This document shows positions 16,937-27,167 of a stretch of 64,000 bases of DNA, one piece after another. Source of the stretch: an uncultured Alphaproteobacteria bacterium (GTDB lineage: Bacteria; Pseudomonadota; Alphaproteobacteria; Methylaequorales; Methylaequoraceae); contig CABZFH010000006.1 of NCBI GenBank assembly GCA_902524895.1, positions 43,868 to 107,867 on the forward strand, given 5' to 3'. The notes beneath the pieces are model-generated. The model did no database searches, had not been told where the DNA came from, and saw only the letters and a list, made by a program, of their open reading frames with translations. Within the stretch, counting starts at the first letter, position 1. The number at the start of each line of letters is the position of its first letter. Position numbers and translations under genes: made by a program.

Positions 16937-17134
16937 TTATTTTTTAAACAAGTAATACTTATGGAAACCCCTTGTTTCAATATCATCAAGTTTAAGAAAA
17001 ACTTTTTTTTTTTTTTTTAATCTCCAACCTAGTTTTCTTAAACCATTTAGTTCTTTAAAAGATTCCTTTCTATATTTTTTTTTTTTCCACCATGATGAGT
17101 GATCAGTAACAAGTCTTAGTATTCTAGTTTTCAT
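16937..17134 (-). CDS. Small basic protein of unknown function
   Basis: A 65-aa reading frame, very rich in Lys and Trp/Tyr (SSWWKKKKYRKESF, LGWRLKKKKK), with no signal or membrane segment. It lies two bases downstream of the lipoprotein gene at 17137-17361 in the same direction, which favours a real coding gene. Two long A/T homopolymer runs could also make it prone to sequencing or slippage frameshifts. I do not recognise the family. Confidence 0.45.
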   Translation of the reverse strand: MKTRILRLVTDHSSWWKKKKYRKESFKELNGLRKLGWRLKKKKKVFLKLDDIETRGFHKYYLFKK

Positions 17135-17136
17135 AT

Positions 17137-17361
17137 TTAATTATTTTTTGAACAACTTTGATTCCACAAAACATATTCTTTCTGATTGGGAGGAGTAATT
17201 ACAATTGCAGGGTTTATAATTTCAGAATCATATCCAACATAAATCCAATGGCAAGGACCATATAATTTTTCCATTAATTTTTTGTGTTTAAAGAAACTAT
17301 CAATGTCGTTAGAACAAGAAACAAAAAAAGAAACTAAAGTAGAAATAATTATTAATCTCAC
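17137..17361 (-). CDS. Small putative lipoprotein
   Basis: The 74-aa product begins MRLIIISTLVSFFVSCSND, a signal peptide with lipobox FVSC and Cys16 as the lipidation site. The mature part has two more cysteines (GPCHWIYVGYD and WNQSCSKNN) and the sequence INPAIVITPPNQKEYVLW. Family not recognised. It precedes the small basic gene at 16937-17134 and follows the photolyase on the same strand with a 33-base gap. Confidence 0.6.
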   Translation of the reverse strand: MRLIIISTLVSFFVSCSNDIDSFFKHKKLMEKLYGPCHWIYVGYDSEIINPAIVITPPNQKEYVLWNQSCSKNN

Positions 17362-17394
17362 ACAATAATTGTATCACAAAATAAAAAAAAACAA

Positions 17395-18846
17395 TCAATT
17401 TCTTTTCAAACTAGCGTGTTTTCTTACTATTTCATCAGACAATTCTTTAAACCCAAATTTTTTTCTTATTTTCCAAATTTTATCTTTCGCATTTTTAGTT
17501 GATTCAAAATTATCAACAATTCTTTCCGGATAGTGCTTGTTTAATTTAAAGCTTAAATCTTTTTCTTCTAAATAGTTAATTTTCCATGGCTCATGTATAA
17601 GGTGTAAAGGTAATTTACTCAATTCTGGCACCCACTTTTTTATGAATTGGCCTTCTGGATCTTGGTCATAAGATTGTTTTACAACATTATAGATTCTAAC
17701 TGTGTTTATACCGGTAGTACCTGATTGCATTTGAATTTGAGAATAGTGAATCCCTGGTTCAAAATCAGAAAAAACAGAAGCTAAATATTCTGACGTTTTA
17801 AGCCAACACAACCAGAGTTGATAAGATGCAAAGGATATTATCATTGCTCGCATTCTAAAATTTATCCATCCATGAACTTTAAGGAATCTTAAACAAGCAT
17901 CCAAAAAAGGATAACCAGTCATGCCCTCTTTCCATGAAGCAAATTTTTTTTCATCAAAGCGCCCTCCTCTGATATTTTTAAAGAAAGGGTGAAGGTTTTT
18001 TGATTCCAAATCAGGTTGATCAAAAATTTTTTGAATGAAATGGCAATGCCAAGCAAGTCTTTTCTTAAAAGAGTAAATTGATCTTGTATCTACAACAGAA
18101 TTATTTTTTATGCTTTTATTAATTAGAGTTATTATTTCTTTTAAAGAAATAGTACCAAATGTTATGTGTGGACTTAAACGTGAGCATACAAATTCAGCAT
18201 GCAGTGGAGAAGACATTTTTTTTTGATAATCAATGCATCTTTTCTCAAGAAAGGACTTTAGCAACTTTTTTGCATTATCAGTTCCTCCTGACTGGCAGAA
18301 AGCTGTATGAACTGATTTAAAATTTTTCGCTTTAAAATTTGTCATTCCGCCATCGTTTAAAAATTCTGAAGATGGTATACCAGCAATAATAGGCTTAGAA
18401 ATTTGGTAATTCCAATTTTTTGACCAGGTTCCTCTTACTCTATTTTCTAATTGTATTCCAAACTGATTAGTTTGAATCCATTTAATATTATTTTGCAAAA
18501 AAAAGTTTTTCAAATTTTTATCTAAATCTGAATGAAAATAATTTTTAAAAATTCTGTTTGAAAAAACTTTTGTAAACTGAAATTTTTCAAATAAATGTCT
18601 AAAAATCTCAATTGTTGATCCATTATAAAAGTTCAAATTTCCATTAAACTTTTTAAGTTGAAGGTCCAAATCTATAAGTGAATCATTTATAAAACTTAAA
18701 TGAAAATGACTAGTTGTATTTAATTTACAAAAATCCGAATCTAAAATAAAAATAGGCAAACATTTGCTATTCAATGCGGCTTGAAAGAGAGCCTCATTAT
18801 CTCTAACTCGCAAATCGTATCTAAACCAAACTACTGAAGTGTACAT
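17395..18846 (-). CDS. Cryptochrome/DNA photolyase family protein
   Basis: I use the ATG at 18846 (483 aa, [17 protein letters not shown]); the frame opens at a TTG three codons earlier. It has an N-terminal photolyase antenna domain (about 1-135) and a C-terminal FAD domain with [66 protein letters not shown] and the final W-x-PEL segment. This matches a photolyase subgroup distinct from classical E. coli PhrB. It could repair CPD or 6-4 lesions or sense light; sequence alone does not tell. It is third in a minus-strand group after the type III PKS and its methyltransferase-like partner. Confidence 0.9.
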   Translation of the reverse strand: MYTSVVWFRYDLRVRDNEALFQAALNSKCLPIFILDSDFCKLNTTSHFHLSFINDSLIDLDLQLKKFNGNLNFYNGSTIEIFRHLFEKFQFTKVFSNRIFKNYFHSDLDKNLKNFFLQNNIKWIQTNQFGIQLENRVRGTWSKNWNYQISKPIIAGIPSSEFLNDGGMTNFKAKNFKSVHTAFCQSGGTDNAKKLLKSFLEKRCIDYQKKMSSPLHAEFVCSRLSPHITFGTISLKEIITLINKSIKNNSVVDTRSIYSFKKRLAWHCHFIQKIFDQPDLESKNLHPFFKNIRGGRFDEKKFASWKEGMTGYPFLDACLRFLKVHGWINFRMRAMIISFASYQLWLCWLKTSEYLASVFSDFEPGIHYSQIQMQSGTTGINTVRIYNVVKQSYDQDPEGQFIKKWVPELSKLPLHLIHEPWKINYLEEKDLSFKLNKHYPERIVDNFESTKNAKDKIWKIRKKFGFKELSDEIVRKHASLKRN

Positions 18847-18897
18847 GGGTAACAAATACTTGAATAATATAAGTGTTCAATCTTATGTTGTAAAAAA

Positions 18898-19401
18898 TTA
18901 AAACCTTCCACGATTTTTGTTTGCTCTTTCCTCATAAAAAATTCTCCATAATATTAAAAATATATTGATAGTGGAAAAAAATAACAACGCTAGGATATCT
19001 TTAAAAATTAAACATAGAAAAAATATTTCAATTATAACGATTAAATAATTTGGATGCTTAAAATGTTTATAAAGACCGTTATTAATCATTGGTGTTTTCT
19101 CTAACACAATTATTCTTGTTGTCCAATATTTTCCTAAATCTAAATGAACCTTTAATCTGAAAAATTGTAAAATGATGAAAACTATTAGATTTATATCAAG
19201 ATTAATATCAACCTCTAAAGACTTTATTAAAAAATATACAATAACAGTTAAATGAAAAAAAACTAACAAGTAATAATGAAATTTAAAGTGCTCTTTAGCG
19301 CCTAACTTTAAAAGTTTTTTCGTATTTCTATAACTTATAAATAATTCTAAAATTCTTGAAAAAACTATATATAAAATCAGTAATAGTCCAAAATTTGTCA
19401 T
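18898..19401 (-). CDS. Isoprenylcysteine carboxyl methyltransferase-like membrane protein
   Basis: A 167-aa integral membrane protein with about four to five helices and the ICMT/PEMT-type SAM-binding motif NNGLYKHFKHPNYLIVIIEI followed by the terminal helix and YEERANKNR. Its start overlaps the stop of the type III PKS by one base (TAATG). Bacillus BpsB and Streptomyces SrsB are comparable enzymes paired with type III PKSs, methylating alkylpyrone or alkylresorcinol products, so O-methylation of a polyketide lipid is the likely role. Confidence 0.87.
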   Translation of the reverse strand: MTNFGLLLILYIVFSRILELFISYRNTKKLLKLGAKEHFKFHYYLLVFFHLTVIVYFLIKSLEVDINLDINLIVFIILQFFRLKVHLDLGKYWTTRIIVLEKTPMINNGLYKHFKHPNYLIVIIEIFFLCLIFKDILALLFFSTINIFLILWRIFYEERANKNRGRF

Positions 19402-20414
19402 TATATTTTTACCTCAGCTAATCCTGCTGTAAATCCTGGGCCTAACGCTGACATTAAAAAATTACCTCTTGAAATAGGGTCATTTAAAAAAGTCATTAAA
19501 ACCAGAAATACCGTTACAGAAGATATATTACCATAATTTTCTAGAACTTCTCTAGCCTTTGACAGTGATTTATGATCAGAAAAAATTTTTCTATAAGAAT
19601 TAATGATTTTAGATCCACCTGGGTGCATGATAAACCCATCAACGCTATTAGATGTAAAATCATCTATAACAGTTTTTAATTTAGAAGATATGAATTCTGG
19701 AATAGATTTATCAAATAATACTCCTAAACTATCATTTTCAATAGTCCATCCCATAAGATTTAAAGTGTTTTTCCATGTATATTCAGATGATTTCAACACT
19801 TTACAATCTCCCTTATTGCCGATTAAAAATGAAACAGCACCATCACCAAACAATGCAGTGCTAACGATGTTTGCCTTAGAAAAAATTTGGGGTCTAAATG
19901 TCAAACTACATATTTCGACACAACAAACTAAAATTGTTTTCAAAGAAGATTTATACATATCAATTGCCCTTGATAAGCCTAAAACGCCCCCAGCACAACC
20001 ATACCCAAAAATTGGTAATCTTTTTGTTTGACTTGGAAAATTAAAATAATTTATCAATTCTGCATCTAAAGTTGGGGTGATTATTCCGGTACTATTAATC
20101 AGAACGATTCCAGAAATATCGCCCGGAGATTTATTTGTTTTTTCAAGTGTTGAAGATATACATTTTTTTAATAGTCCCAAAGAATGCTTTTTAAACAAAC
20201 TGTTTCTTTCCTTCCAAGTATGCTTTTTGGTGTACCAATTTAAATCTTCAACAAGATATCGTTTTTTTACGCCAGAATTTTTGTAAACCTTCAACAAATT
20301 TGTAATATGTTTATTTTTAAAAACGTTTTTACTAAATTCTTCAACTTGGCTTTGAGAGATTTGATGGGTTGGAAAACTTGAACACAATCCGGATATATAA
20401 GGCATGATATACAT
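19401..20414 (-). CDS. Type III polyketide synthase (chalcone synthase-like)
   Basis: The 337-aa protein (or 334 from the ATG at 20405) has the thiolase fold of type III PKSs. The nucleophilic Cys is in FGYGCAGGVLGLSRAID (about 153-169), the His in FIMHPGGSKIINSYR and the Asn in LENYGNISSVTVFLVL, so the Cys-His-Asn triad is intact. The C-terminal GFGPG-type loop reads ALGPGFTAGLAEV. Together with the downstream methyltransferase it probably makes an alkylpyrone or alkylresorcinol membrane lipid from a fatty acyl starter and malonyl-CoA. It is divergent from irr across 99 bases. Confidence 0.92.
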   Translation of the reverse strand: MYIMPYISGLCSSFPTHQISQSQVEEFSKNVFKNKHITNLLKVYKNSGVKKRYLVEDLNWYTKKHTWKERNSLFKKHSLGLLKKCISSTLEKTNKSPGDISGIVLINSTGIITPTLDAELINYFNFPSQTKRLPIFGYGCAGGVLGLSRAIDMYKSSLKTILVCCVEICSLTFRPQIFSKANIVSTALFGDGAVSFLIGNKGDCKVLKSSEYTWKNTLNLMGWTIENDSLGVLFDKSIPEFISSKLKTVIDDFTSNSVDGFIMHPGGSKIINSYRKIFSDHKSLSKAREVLENYGNISSVTVFLVLMTFLNDPISRGNFLMSALGPGFTAGLAEVKI

Positions 20415-20513
20415 TTAGTAATTTTTAAAAAAAAATCACTGTTCGATACAATATAAATTAAATTAATTAAAAATTATATAGCAATTACCTTGGTTAAGTA
20501 CTAAATTAACAAT

Positions 20514-20930
20514 ATGTTAAATAAAAACAAAATAATCCAAAAAGTATTTTATATGCTGGAAAAATCTTCTCTGAAACTTACAAATCAAAGAAAGCAGCTT
20601 GTAAATCTTATTTATTCCGAAGGTCATTGTCACTTCACAGCTGAGGATATTTATAAGAAAGCAAAAAAAAATAAAATAAAAATTTCACTTGCTACAGTTT
20701 ACAATAATCTTAATTCCTTTAAAAATTTTGGAATGCTAAATGTGGTTAAGGCTTCCTCAGATAAGATTTATTTTGATACAAATTTAGATAATCATCACCA
20801 TTTTTATTGTGAAAAGACTGGTAAACTTCTCGATATCAATACTGATCACGTTATCATTCAGAAGTTACCAAAGTCTCCAAAAGGGTATAACATTAAAAAT
20901 GTGTCCGTGATTATAAACCTAGAAAAATAG
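20514..20930 (+). CDS. irr: Fur-family regulator, Irr-like
   Basis: The 138-aa winged-helix protein has the recognition region ISLATVYNNLNSF and the metal/heme region DNHHHFYCEKTGKLLDI, with His-His-His followed by the Irr-type short C-terminus PKGYNIKNVSVIINL. It lacks the C-terminal CxxC pairs of zinc-structured Fur and PerR. In rhizobia Irr controls heme and iron genes and is degraded upon heme binding. A perfect palindrome between irr and katG (20933-20951) looks like its operator. Irr rather than PerR is my assignment from the C-terminus. Confidence 0.82.
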   Translation: MLNKNKIIQKVFYMLEKSSLKLTNQRKQLVNLIYSEGHCHFTAEDIYKKAKKNKIKISLATVYNNLNSFKNFGMLNVVKASSDKIYFDTNLDNHHHFYCEKTGKLLDINTDHVIIQKLPKSPKGYNIKNVSVIINLEK

Positions 20931-20932
20931 TA

Positions 20933-20951
20933 AATTAGAATAGTTCTAATT
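20933..20951. promoter_or_regulatory. Palindromic operator, Irr-box (ICE)-like
   Basis: A perfect 8-3-8 inverted repeat, AATTAGAA-TAG-TTCTAATT, lies three bases after the irr stop and ends 12 bases before the likely katG -35 element. Its core TTAGAA-N3-TTCTAA agrees with the rhizobial iron control element bound by Irr as I remember it. The position suggests direct regulation of katG by the adjacent Irr, either activation from upstream of -35 or exclusion of polymerase. Confidence 0.7.
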
Positions 20952-20963
20952 AGGGTCTTGACT

Positions 20964-20993
20964 TTGTTCAAGCTTGCATTAACTTTATATAAT
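20964..20993 (+). promoter_or_regulatory. Probable katG promoter
   Basis: TTGTTC at 20964-20969 and a perfect TATAAT at 20988-20993 are 18 bases apart. A better -35 hexamer, TTGACT at 20958-20963, is 24 bases from the -10 and so less likely to be used. Transcription would begin near 21000, leaving a leader of about 48 bases with AAAGG at 21033-21037 before the katG ATG at 21048. Confidence 0.5.
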
Positions 20994-21017
20994 GGGAGTA
21001 AAATTTATCCCGTGTAA

Positions 21018-23183
<2,166 letters not shown>

Positions 23184-23231
23184 TTTTGTCTATTTCTTAT
23201 CAACCATTATAAATGTAAATTAAAAACCTTT

Positions 23232-24968
23232 TTATTTGTACCTTTTGTTAGTTATCCAATATGTTTGATAGGGGTCAAAAATTAATTCATCGTCAATGTT
23301 GTTTAATTTCTTTCTTGATATTAAATCAAACCATTTATCCGTGGAAATTAAATTTATATCAAGAAGTGATATTTTTCTTTTGAATTTGGTTAAATTATTT
23401 ATGCAAAAAATGCTTTGACTTTTATCAATGCTTTGACGCCATATACCATAAAATTGTTCCTCTAATTGTAGGGTAAATTGAGTGGCGTTAGGATGAAATG
23501 CAGGTTGTTTTTTTCTAATTTTCATTAAATTGATAAGTGAATTATATATTTTACAATTTTTATTCTCACTTTTCTTTAATTTATATTTAACCTCATCATA
23601 TTCCCAATTTCTTCTATTGATGGATCTATTCAAGCCAGTTTTTTTCACTTTTAAATTATCATTTTTAGAACCAAGCAAATTTTGGATATAAATAGCAGGT
23701 ATACCCTCAACTGAAAATAGAATAGCATGAGCTAAAATAAATCTTTGCATATCAAGTTTATCCTTACCATAATAAGTTTCTTGTAAAGAATTGAGCAATG
23801 TAATATTAACCTCATATACAGATTCTTTTTTTTTGTACTTTCTATAAGTTAATAAAGCACCTTGATTTTTCAAAAAAGAGATATATTTACCTATCTCTTC
23901 TTCAGGCAAAATTCCTTCTAAAGGTCTTAAACCTATTCCGTCATGAGAAGATATAAAATTTAAATATGCATTTTTTTCTTGAGCCGGTGGCATTCCTCTG
24001 GACCATTTTTTTAAATAAAAACTATTTCCGGAAATAATTGAGTGAATTAACAAAGGTGCAAAAGTAAAATTATATATGCAGTGTGCTTCATTATTATTAC
24101 CAAAATAACTCAAATTTTCATGACTAGGAATATTTGTTTCAGTTATTATTAAAACCTCGTCATAATAATATTCTACAACTATTCTTATTAATCTTATAAT
24201 TTCGTGTGTTTCCGGTAAGTTAATACATCGTGTACCTAACTTTTTCCACAAGAAAGCCACAGCATCCAATCTTAGCGCTTTTATGTTTTGATCTAGATAA
24301 AATTTTATAATACCAAAAAAATATATTAAAACATCCAGATTTTTAAAATCAAAATCAACTTGGTCATGACTAAACGTACACCAGACATAAGCTTCCTTAT
24401 TTGCTAAATGTACTTTTTTAGAAAGCGAAGAACTTCTTGGTCTCACAATTTTCACTGATTCTTTAAACTTATTCTTATCAGAAATAAAAAATCCTTTGCC
24501 AGGGGTTTTGTTATTTAAAAAATTCTTAAATAATTGATTTTCAGATGAACAATGATTTATAACGAGGTCTATCATAACTTTAAAATTTTTTGTTATGTTT
24601 TTAAGATTTGTCCAATCTCCGTGATCATTTTTTATCTTCTTGTAATCAATAACCGCAAACCCATCGTCTGAGGAATAAGGAAAAAAAGGTAAAATATGAA
24701 TAATTTCAAATTCTTTACAAAATTGTTTAAGAAATTGATTTAATGTTTTAAGATTTTTCTGTCCAAAATGTGAAATAGAATCGGCATATGTGATTAAAAG
24801 AATATCTTTCTCGCTCCACAATTGATCTCTTGAACTTTTCTTTTTTTTTAATTTAAAAATTTTTTCTATAGTAAGAAATAACTTGTTTACCTGAGAAGTA
24901 TTTATACTATCTCCATAAATCAAATGAATATATTTTTTAACAATTTTACTAAAGGTATTTCTTGTCAT
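23232..24968 (-). CDS. GH13_18 sugar phosphorylase, probably glucosylglycerate phosphorylase
   Basis: A 578-aa alpha-amylase-fold enzyme of the sucrose-phosphorylase-like subfamily. The region HILPFFPYSSDDGFAVIDY contains the early beta-strand with its His-x-Leu-Pro and DDGF signature, the nucleophile Asp is in ALRLDAVAFLWK, the acid/base Glu in LIITETN and the third carboxylate in FISSHDGIGLRPLEG. Placement directly after GpgS and GpgP on one strand argues for glucosylglycerate as substrate (compare E. coli YcjM and Meiothermus enzymes). Sucrose or glucosylglycerol phosphorolysis remain possible. Confidence 0.85.
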   Translation of the reverse strand: MTRNTFSKIVKKYIHLIYGDSINTSQVNKLFLTIEKIFKLKKKKSSRDQLWSEKDILLITYADSISHFGQKNLKTLNQFLKQFCKEFEIIHILPFFPYSSDDGFAVIDYKKIKNDHGDWTNLKNITKNFKVMIDLVINHCSSENQLFKNFLNNKTPGKGFFISDKNKFKESVKIVRPRSSSLSKKVHLANKEAYVWCTFSHDQVDFDFKNLDVLIYFFGIIKFYLDQNIKALRLDAVAFLWKKLGTRCINLPETHEIIRLIRIVVEYYYDEVLIITETNIPSHENLSYFGNNNEAHCIYNFTFAPLLIHSIISGNSFYLKKWSRGMPPAQEKNAYLNFISSHDGIGLRPLEGILPEEEIGKYISFLKNQGALLTYRKYKKKESVYEVNITLLNSLQETYYGKDKLDMQRFILAHAILFSVEGIPAIYIQNLLGSKNDNLKVKKTGLNRSINRRNWEYDEVKYKLKKSENKNCKIYNSLINLMKIRKKQPAFHPNATQFTLQLEEQFYGIWRQSIDKSQSIFCINNLTKFKRKISLLDINLISTDKWFDLISRKKLNNIDDELIFDPYQTYWITNKRYK

Positions 24969-24979
24969 CTTTTTGAAAA

Positions 24980-26194
24980 TTATGAATTATTGTCTTTTTC
25001 TACAGCTAGTCTTAAGTTCTTAAGAAAATTTGGTAATGCTGTATCTACTCTATTCCATGTTGGTATGTTTGGTGTTTCCATTGGTGAGTCCAGAAAAACT
25101 TTTCCAGCCACCATGATATTTTGCGCAAAAAGTTCAACCGCTATTTCCTCTTCGTTGACATCTAAGTCATAAGCATTCATTAAAGCATCCTTTTTAAAGA
25201 TCTGCACAAAATCCAATGCCTCTCTATAATAAGTTGCTTTTAAGGATCTAAAAATAGACATAGAAAAAGTTTCACCTTGAGAAGCTAACTTTCTTATTAT
25301 TGCTTTAGTAATATCAATAGACATTCTGGATAATCCTAGAGATTTATCATCAAGTGAAATATCTTGATGTTTGTGATCATATAAATCAGCAATATCAACT
25401 TGGCATAGTCTGTTGCCAGCATAATTTCTATACATTTCAGATAAAACACCAATCTCTAAACCCCAATCATATGGTATTCTTATATCTTTAAGAACTCTTC
25501 TTCTAAAAGAAAATTCACCAGCTAACGGATACCTAAATGAATCTAAAAAAGAAATATATTCTTTAAAACCTATTGTTTTTTCTAATGCCCTCAGTAAAGG
25601 TGTAACTAATAACCTTGCGACTCTTCCTTTAATTTTGTGATTTGATACTCTGGGATAAAAACCCTTACAAAAATCAAAATTAAATTTGGGATTAGCAACT
25701 GGGTATATCAGTCTAGCTAGTAAATTTCTATTATATGTTAAGATATCACAATCATGGAGTGCAACAGCCTCGGTATCTCCCATTGCTAAAATATACCCCA
25801 TACAATACCAAACATTTCGCCCCTTTCCCATTTCCTGAGGAGCTAAATTTTGTTCCCTCAATTGATTATCTAAATTTTTGAGATTAGGCCCATCATTCCA
25901 TAATATTTCATGCTTTTGAGGTAATTTTTTAAAAAATTCTTTTGCCTCTAAAAATTCATTCTCATTTGCTCTGTCTAAACCAATAACTATATTTTGGATG
26001 TACTTTACCTTACTTATTTCTTCAATAATTTTTGGTAATGCTTGTCCTTTTAATTCAGAGAACAAAGAAGGAAGAATTAAAGTTATTGGTCTAAATTTTG
26101 AAAATTCTATTAACTCAGCCTCTAATTCTTCAGTTTTTCTAATAGAAAAATTATGCAAAGTTGCAACAATGCCATTTTGATAAAAATCAGAAAT
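24980..26194 (-). CDS. gpgS: Glucosyl-3-phosphoglycerate synthase-like glycosyltransferase
   Basis: GT-A enzyme expected to join NDP-glucose to 3-phosphoglycerate. Motifs are LILPSLFSELKGQALP, WNDGPNLKNLD, EMGKGRNVWYCMGY, the DxD-like ALHDCDILTYNR, AGEFSFRRRVL and DWGLEIGVLSEM, with KHQD near the end. The first ATG/GTG/TTG gives a start at TTG 26158 that cuts off family N-terminal sequence; the frame continues upstream through FYQNGIVATLHNF to an ATT at 26194, seven bases after AAGGAG. I therefore annotate an ATT start (404 aa), five bases before the end of the upstream gpgP stop. The gene name is by homology. Confidence 0.85.
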   Translation of the reverse strand: MSDFYQNGIVATLHNFSIRKTEELEAELIEFSKFRPITLILPSLFSELKGQALPKIIEEISKVKYIQNIVIGLDRANENEFLEAKEFFKKLPQKHEILWNDGPNLKNLDNQLREQNLAPQEMGKGRNVWYCMGYILAMGDTEAVALHDCDILTYNRNLLARLIYPVANPKFNFDFCKGFYPRVSNHKIKGRVARLLVTPLLRALEKTIGFKEYISFLDSFRYPLAGEFSFRRRVLKDIRIPYDWGLEIGVLSEMYRNYAGNRLCQVDIADLYDHKHQDISLDDKSLGLSRMSIDITKAIIRKLASQGETFSMSIFRSLKATYYREALDFVQIFKKDALMNAYDLDVNEEEIAVELFAQNIMVAGKVFLDSPMETPNIPTWNRVDTALPNFLKNLRLAVEKDNNS

Positions 26195-27038
26195 AAATCT
26201 TCTCCTTTTTAAATATTTGAATTAATGACTCTTTCCAGCCTTCTGGTGCAATACTTTTACTATAATACTTATTTGTTGATTTTTTAAGAATAAGATTTTT
26301 TTTTTTTATATTTTTAACAATACAACTGTAATCAGTTATTTCTAGCATGCTAACATCATTATTGCTATCACCTAGTGAGATGGTTAACCGAGTTTTATTT
26401 TGATTAACATTTGTTAAATTTAAAAGCTTTCTTATTGATTTTCCTTTATTAAAATTATCAGATACGTGTATAAATCTTCCACCATATGAAGTTTTAAGAT
26501 GTAGATCTTTCAGTCTGGATTGAAAGTCAAAAATTTTATTTTCTTTATCTTGCCAAAATATTGGGTCTGTAAACATTCTTTTTTTACTATCTATTAAATT
26601 AGAAGAATCAAGATTAGTAATTTTTTTTGAATTACTAATACTCATTTCACTAAAAAATTTGAAATTAAATTCTTTTTTTAGAAAGTTTAATCTTATTTTA
26701 TAATCGCTTGAGACAAATTTTGAAATTTTGCAACCAATGTGATCACCAATCTCAAAAAAATTTATTTTGCTTTTAATTTTTTTGAAATAATTTTTAGGAA
26801 AAAAAATGCAAGCACCATTCTCAACTATAAAGGGAAAAGAAATTTTTAATTTTTTTTTTAGCTTTATTATCTCTGTATAAGTTTTACTAGATACAAAAAT
26901 AATTTGGCTAATTTGGCTAATTTTATCAACAAAAGGTTTAAGTTCTTCAAATGAGTAATCGTTGTGATTCATAAAACTTCCATCGATATCAGAAAAAATA
27001 ATTATATCTTTATCTAAATTTTTCATGTAAGTTAACAT
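26187..27038 (-). CDS. HAD phosphatase, mannosyl/glucosyl-3-phosphoglycerate phosphatase-like
   Basis: The 283-aa HAD type IIB phosphatase has motif I DIDGSFMNH (about 17-25), motif II IIFVSSKTYTE, the cap segment FPFIVENGACIFF and motif IV SLGDSNNDVSMLE. These match the MPGP family, whose members dephosphorylate mannosyl- or glucosyl-3-phosphoglycerate. It is first in the operon with gpgS and the GH13 phosphorylase, so the module would make and recycle glucosylglycerate, a nitrogen-free compatible solute. Two ATGs (27038, 27026) are possible starts. Confidence 0.87.
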   Translation of the reverse strand: MLTYMKNLDKDIIIFSDIDGSFMNHNDYSFEELKPFVDKISQISQIIFVSSKTYTEIIKLKKKLKISFPFIVENGACIFFPKNYFKKIKSKINFFEIGDHIGCKISKFVSSDYKIRLNFLKKEFNFKFFSEMSISNSKKITNLDSSNLIDSKKRMFTDPIFWQDKENKIFDFQSRLKDLHLKTSYGGRFIHVSDNFNKGKSIRKLLNLTNVNQNKTRLTISLGDSNNDVSMLEITDYSCIVKNIKKKNLILKKSTNKYYSKSIAPEGWKESLIQIFKKEKIYF

Positions 27039-27117
27039 TATTGATTTTAAGGCCGTTAATAAAGTTTATTATTAAATTAATCTTGATTTTATAATAACAA
27101 CATTATAACCTTAAACT

Positions 27118-27167
27118 ATCGTTCAACCTTTATGGTCGGAAGTAGGTAAGATGCCGAAGGAACGCAT
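27118..27167 (+). promoter_or_regulatory. Glutamine riboswitch (glnA RNA motif)-like leader
   Basis: Directly before the ATG at 27168 lies CGTTC (27120-27124) paired with GAACG (27160-27164), a small ACC-TTTAT-GGT hairpin (27126-27136), then CGGAAGTAGG (27137-27146) and CCGAAGGAACG (27154-27164) with a CGG/CCG stem. This agrees with the glnA RNA motif consensus as I remember it, a glutamine-binding riboswitch of cyanobacteria and marine metagenomes. The ribosome-binding AAGGAA at 27157-27162 is inside the conserved 3-prime strand, so ligand binding would block translation. Confidence 0.85.

Noticed and set aside
19603..20031. 142-codon plus-strand frame opposite the type III PKS
   Set aside because: The minus-strand gene has full catalytic motifs; the opposite frame has no recognisable features.
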